A DNA stretch of 64,000 bases from Candidatus Thorarchaeota archaeon. Its GTDB lineage: Archaea; Asgardarchaeota; Thorarchaeia; Thorarchaeales; Thorarchaeaceae. The notes below the pieces were generated by a model. That model made no database searches and was not told the origin of the DNA. It saw nothing but the letters and a program-made list of their open reading frames with translations. Made by a program: the position numbers and the translations under genes. Shown piece by piece: positions 61,924 through 64,000 of the stretch. Each line of letters begins with the position of its first letter. The first letter of the stretch is position 1. Where the stretch lies: contig JAGXKG010000001.1 of the NCBI GenBank assembly GCA_018335335.1, forward strand, positions 317,600-381,599. The letters are read 5' to 3'.

Positions 61924-62120
61924 TGGTGGGAAGGATGGGAGCGTCAGACCACTTGGAAATCAAGTAACCATTTGAACCCACGCTCGTACCTCAACCTGGG
62001 GCCGAACCCCGGGGTTTACGAGTGTCGCCATGACGACGTCATTTAATGACCCGCTCTTCACAGACTCGAAATGAGCCTAGATCTGGAGCCCGTCGCCATA
62101 CCGGACTAGGCCACCTTCCC
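61924..62120 (-). tRNA. tRNA-Trp(CCA) with three apparent introns
   Basis: Minus strand: acceptor GGGAAGG (62120-62114) pairs with CCTTCCC (61934-61928), A73 at 61927, encoded CCA at 61926-61924. D stem GCC/GGC. Anticodon loop CTCCAG with CCA at 62086-62084. Stem 5' ACGGG (62093-62089) pairs with CTCGT (62022-62018), one GU. Intron 1 is 62024-62082 at 37/38 (59 nt). The variable region 61982-62017 is 36 nt instead of 5, implying a ~31-nt intron. T stem GTGGG (61981-61977) pairs with CCCAT (61939-61935), with a 30-nt intron 61941-61970 at 59/60 holding a hairpin ACTTG/CAAGT. Spliced length is 74 nt plus CCA. Confidence 0.85.
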
Positions 62121-62294
62121 GTGCAGGACAGACGTGTGAAAGGCCTACAAGTTACCGAGCTAATCACAGTCTGTGTAGATAGGGGCAATAGGAGGTTCGG
62201 ATATGAAGTTTTCGCCAAGGGAATCAATTGTGGCCATGTGCCACCGGAAGCAAAAGGTTTAGCATTGAAAAACACAATCACCTACCTGCCCTAG
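62121..62294 (+). CDS. Possible small protein divergent from tRNA-Trp
   Basis: About 57 residues from GTG 62121 (KGLQVTELITVCVDRGNRRF...). A longer frame from 62046 would run through the tRNA-Trp gene antisense and is not supported. No family. Weak call. Confidence 0.25.
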   Translation: MQDRRVKGLQVTELITVCVDRGNRRFGYEVFAKGINCGHVPPEAKGLALKNTITYLP

Positions 62295-62364
62295 AACCCG
62301 GGAAAAACACGAACTATGTATGAACGGGATTCCAAACCAACGTGACGGTTACCAGGTGATGAAC

Positions 62365-63054
62365 ATGACGGACGATGATATGGTTTTGCAGCGGATAGCT
62401 GGCGTAGACGAAGCCGGGCGCGGTCCCATGATTGGTCCTATGGTCATCTGTGGTGTGACGTTTGAAGCAGCGGATATCCAGCATCTTGAAACTCTTGGAG
62501 TCAAAGACTCGAAATTACTGACCGCAAAGAGACGGGAGGAGCTGTATGAACACATCTCGGAGCTGGCGGAAAACACCGTTATCACATCCATATCAGCTGC
62601 TGAGATAGATGATGCTCGGAAACGAGGTATCTCGCTGAATGATATCGAGCTCGATGCCTTTGTCTCGACCATAAATGAGCTGCAACCTTCCGAGGTATTT
62701 GTGGACGCGGCAGATGTTGATGCAGATAGATTTGGAAGGCAGATTATCGAACGGTGCACTCTGACTCCCAATTGCAGAGTTGTCTCAGAGCACAGAGCTG
62801 ACATCACGTATCCGGTAGTTTCGGCTGCATCAGTACTTGCAAAAGTTGAACGCGACCAGCGGATAAAGGAACTACATGCCATTCATGGCGATTTTGGTTC
62901 TGGATACCCCTCTGACTCTGTTAGTGTGGGATTCATCCAATCAGTGGTTTCGGAAACTGGAGATGTACCAGAAATTGTTAGACGTACATGGAGTCCGGTC
63001 CGAAAAATCATGTTGGATGCGAAGACGACACAATCCCAGCTTGACTCCTTCTAG
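62365..63054 (+). CDS. rnhB: Ribonuclease HII
   Basis: 229 residues from ATG 62365, preceded by AGGTGAT. The active-site start AGVDEAGRGPMIGPMVI (DEAGRG) and VFVDAADVDAD are present, with AASVLAKVERD. Cleaves RNA in RNA-DNA hybrids. Upstream Met codons at 62320 and 62359 are alternatives. Convergent with the regulator at the window edge. Confidence 0.94.
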   Translation: MTDDDMVLQRIAGVDEAGRGPMIGPMVICGVTFEAADIQHLETLGVKDSKLLTAKRREELYEHISELAENTVITSISAAEIDDARKRGISLNDIELDAFVSTINELQPSEVFVDAADVDADRFGRQIIERCTLTPNCRVVSEHRADITYPVVSAASVLAKVERDQRIKELHAIHGDFGSGYPSDSVSVGFIQSVVSETGDVPEIVRRTWSPVRKIMLDAKTTQSQLDSF

Positions 63055-63055
63055 C

Positions 63056-64000
63056 CTACTTCTCAGAACGCTCTGCGATTATTTTCTTGAGTTCGTCGGG
63101 TTTCTCAATATCTCCCAGCTCAAGTTGTCTGATGACTGGTAGTTCAGCCAAGCATTCCTCTGCCTTACCTTCTTCTACAATGATTACTGCGCTACTGTCA
63201 GTGACATCCGACACGCTTCTGAGAATATCTGTCCGTTTCTTAAGGGCCCAGCTTCGAATTGAACCAACACTCGACATGAGAGGCGGTCCTTCTTCCTTTG
63301 CAGCTAGGTGAAATGGTGCCCTATCCGTCCATAGGACTCTCATTCCCAACTTCTTGAAGAACTCATTGACACGACTCTCAAAGGTGGCCGGGCTGGGTTC
63401 TTGAGGAGACACATCCTTTCTTTGAATTACTTCTTCTTCAAAGAGGTTTAACGGAACTACCAAGTCAGCGTCAAATACTTGCTCAAGACGTTCCGCTACA
63501 TCCTTACTTACATCAACTTCATCCTTCTCATATGATAGAATCGTCCGTGTGGAGACTTCGACACTATCTGCGAGTTCTTCCTTTGTCATACTTCTTGATT
63601 GTCTGAGATCTTTCAACTTGGCTCCATCAATCGAGACAAACCTACCCCCTCTCTGTATGAACTCCTTGGGCATATCCTTCTCAGTAACGATGCTATTGAA
63701 GCTTTTAGGCTCGATTGTTGGTACACCATATCGTCTATAGACGACGCCAGTATCCAGTTTTCCTCTTCTGGTTTTCCGACCGATGATGACTGGAGTCGCT
63801 TCAAAGAAGTGCGCAACTAGCTGAAGGGCTAAAGCGTCTTCTTTGGTGAGGGCATCTACATTTGTAAGCACCTTAATCAATAGCAACTGATTCCCTCTTC
63901 GTGCGACCATATCAAAACAAGTTGGTCTCACATCGCATTTCGTTGAAAGGTTAAATCCAGCATCATCTAGTTGTGATTTGATTTCCTGAATCAGCTGAAC
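63056..64000 (-). CDS. HTH transcriptional regulator (COG1395 type), cut by window edge
   Basis: At least 314 codons. The frame continues from the apparent GTG start at 63931 without a stop to the window end (LIQEIKSQLDDAGFNLSTKCDVRPTCFDMVARR), so the true start lies beyond 64000. XRE-like HTH: AKLKDLRQSRSMTKEELADSVEVSTRTILSYEKDEVDVS. The flanking N-terminal nuclease-like half and C-terminal domain match the archaeal family. Targets unknown. Confidence 0.85.
   Translation of the reverse strand, partial: VQLIQEIKSQLDDAGFNLSTKCDVRPTCFDMVARRGNQLLLIKVLTNVDALTKEDALALQLVAHFFEATPVIIGRKTRRGKLDTGVVYRRYGVPTIEPKSFNSIVTEKDMPKEFIQRGGRFVSIDGAKLKDLRQSRSMTKEELADSVEVSTRTILSYEKDEVDVSKDVAERLEQVFDADLVVPLNLFEEEVIQRKDVSPQEPSPATFESRVNEFFKKLGMRVLWTDRAPFHLAAKEEGPPLMSSVGSIRSWALKKRTDILRSVSDVTDSSAVIIVEEGKAEECLAELPVIRQLELGDIEKPDELKKIIAERSEK

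Noticed and set aside
62046-62120. N-terminal part of an 82-codon plus-strand frame
   Set aside because: It runs antisense through the tRNA-Trp 5' half; its length comes from structured tRNA sequence.
1-64000. CRISPR arrays or insertion sequences
   Set aside because: No regularly spaced repeats and no transposase-like protein were seen.

Overview
This 64 kb window comes from an archaeal chromosome. The evidence is the PolD small subunit, Orc1/Cdc6, archaeal DnaG, PriS, GINS, PCNA, TFS, Rpo7, Spt4, RpoL, aIF2-gamma, L15e, S6e, S24e, S27ae, RNase P proteins, Pelota and exosome Csl4, together with TATA-type promoters, intron-containing tRNAs and many TTG/GTG starts. The overall flavour (Hdr-type redox genes beside an acyl-CoA dehydrogenase, DUF5320, PspC, many orphan small membrane proteins) suggests an Asgard, possibly Thorarchaeota-like, anaerobe. 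That placement is inference; no diagnostic eukaryotic-signature gene is visible here.

Layout. 0.1-2.6 kb: tRNA-Ser(CGA) with an apparent T-loop intron, then a sugar-phosphate mutase and a PhoU-like regulator on the minus strand. 2.7-11.8 kb: an information-processing block with PolD DP1, Orc1/Cdc6 and a palindromic ORB-like site (candidate origin or autoregulatory site), followed by csl4-rpoL-RNase III-like-tfs-OB-fold-pcn-priS-gins51. 11.9-20.3 kb: a redox operon (HdrC, HdrB, HdrA, an HdrA-MvhD fusion, and a 753-residue winged-helix/coiled-coil/ferredoxin protein), followed by an acyl-CoA dehydrogenase. 20.4-24.7 kb: an aldo-keto reductase, a cupin, an AhpD-like protein, PspC and orphan genes. 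24.9-28.5 kb: a small accessory island with an intact MvhD-like gene, VapBC and DUF3368 PIN genes, and a second MvhD-like copy broken in two around a fluoride-riboswitch-controlled crcB. 28.7-37.2 kb: a class III aminotransferase, an HD hydrolase, an Lrp-JAMM pair, the RNase P/exosome-associated/L15e operon, a 2-hydroxyacid dehydrogenase and a YchF-like GTPase. 37.3-40.7 kb: Fe-S trafficking genes (two NifX-like and two ferredoxin-MinD ATPases) plus a DUF5320/UPF0251 divergent pair with a palindromic operator.

41.3-46.0 kb: an initiator tRNA-Met with intron, a tandem degenerate duplicate of it, then the translation/transcription operon S27ae-S24e-Spt4-Rpo7-PIN-aIF2gamma-S6e. 46.2-50.3 kb: a site-2 protease, a tRNA thiolation enzyme, a nucleotidyltransferase and a radical SAM protein. 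50.3-54.9 kb: Pelota, a Lon-like ATPase with a zinc ribbon, OsmC and DnaG. 54.9-55.7 kb: a gene-free region with strong RNA secondary structure, including an H/ACA-like element. 55.7-60.1 kb: a metallohydrolase, two tandem type 2 methionine aminopeptidases, DUF1512 and an isolated 5S rRNA. 60.1-64.0 kb: membrane proteins, a tRNA-Trp(CCA) that appears to carry three introns, RNase HII, and a regulator cut by the window edge.

The most unusual items are the tRNA-Trp gene with introns at the anticodon, variable and T loops (the T-loop position is shared with tRNA-Ser), the wHTH-ferredoxin partner of the Hdr operon, and the crcB/riboswitch lying inside a broken mvhD-like gene.
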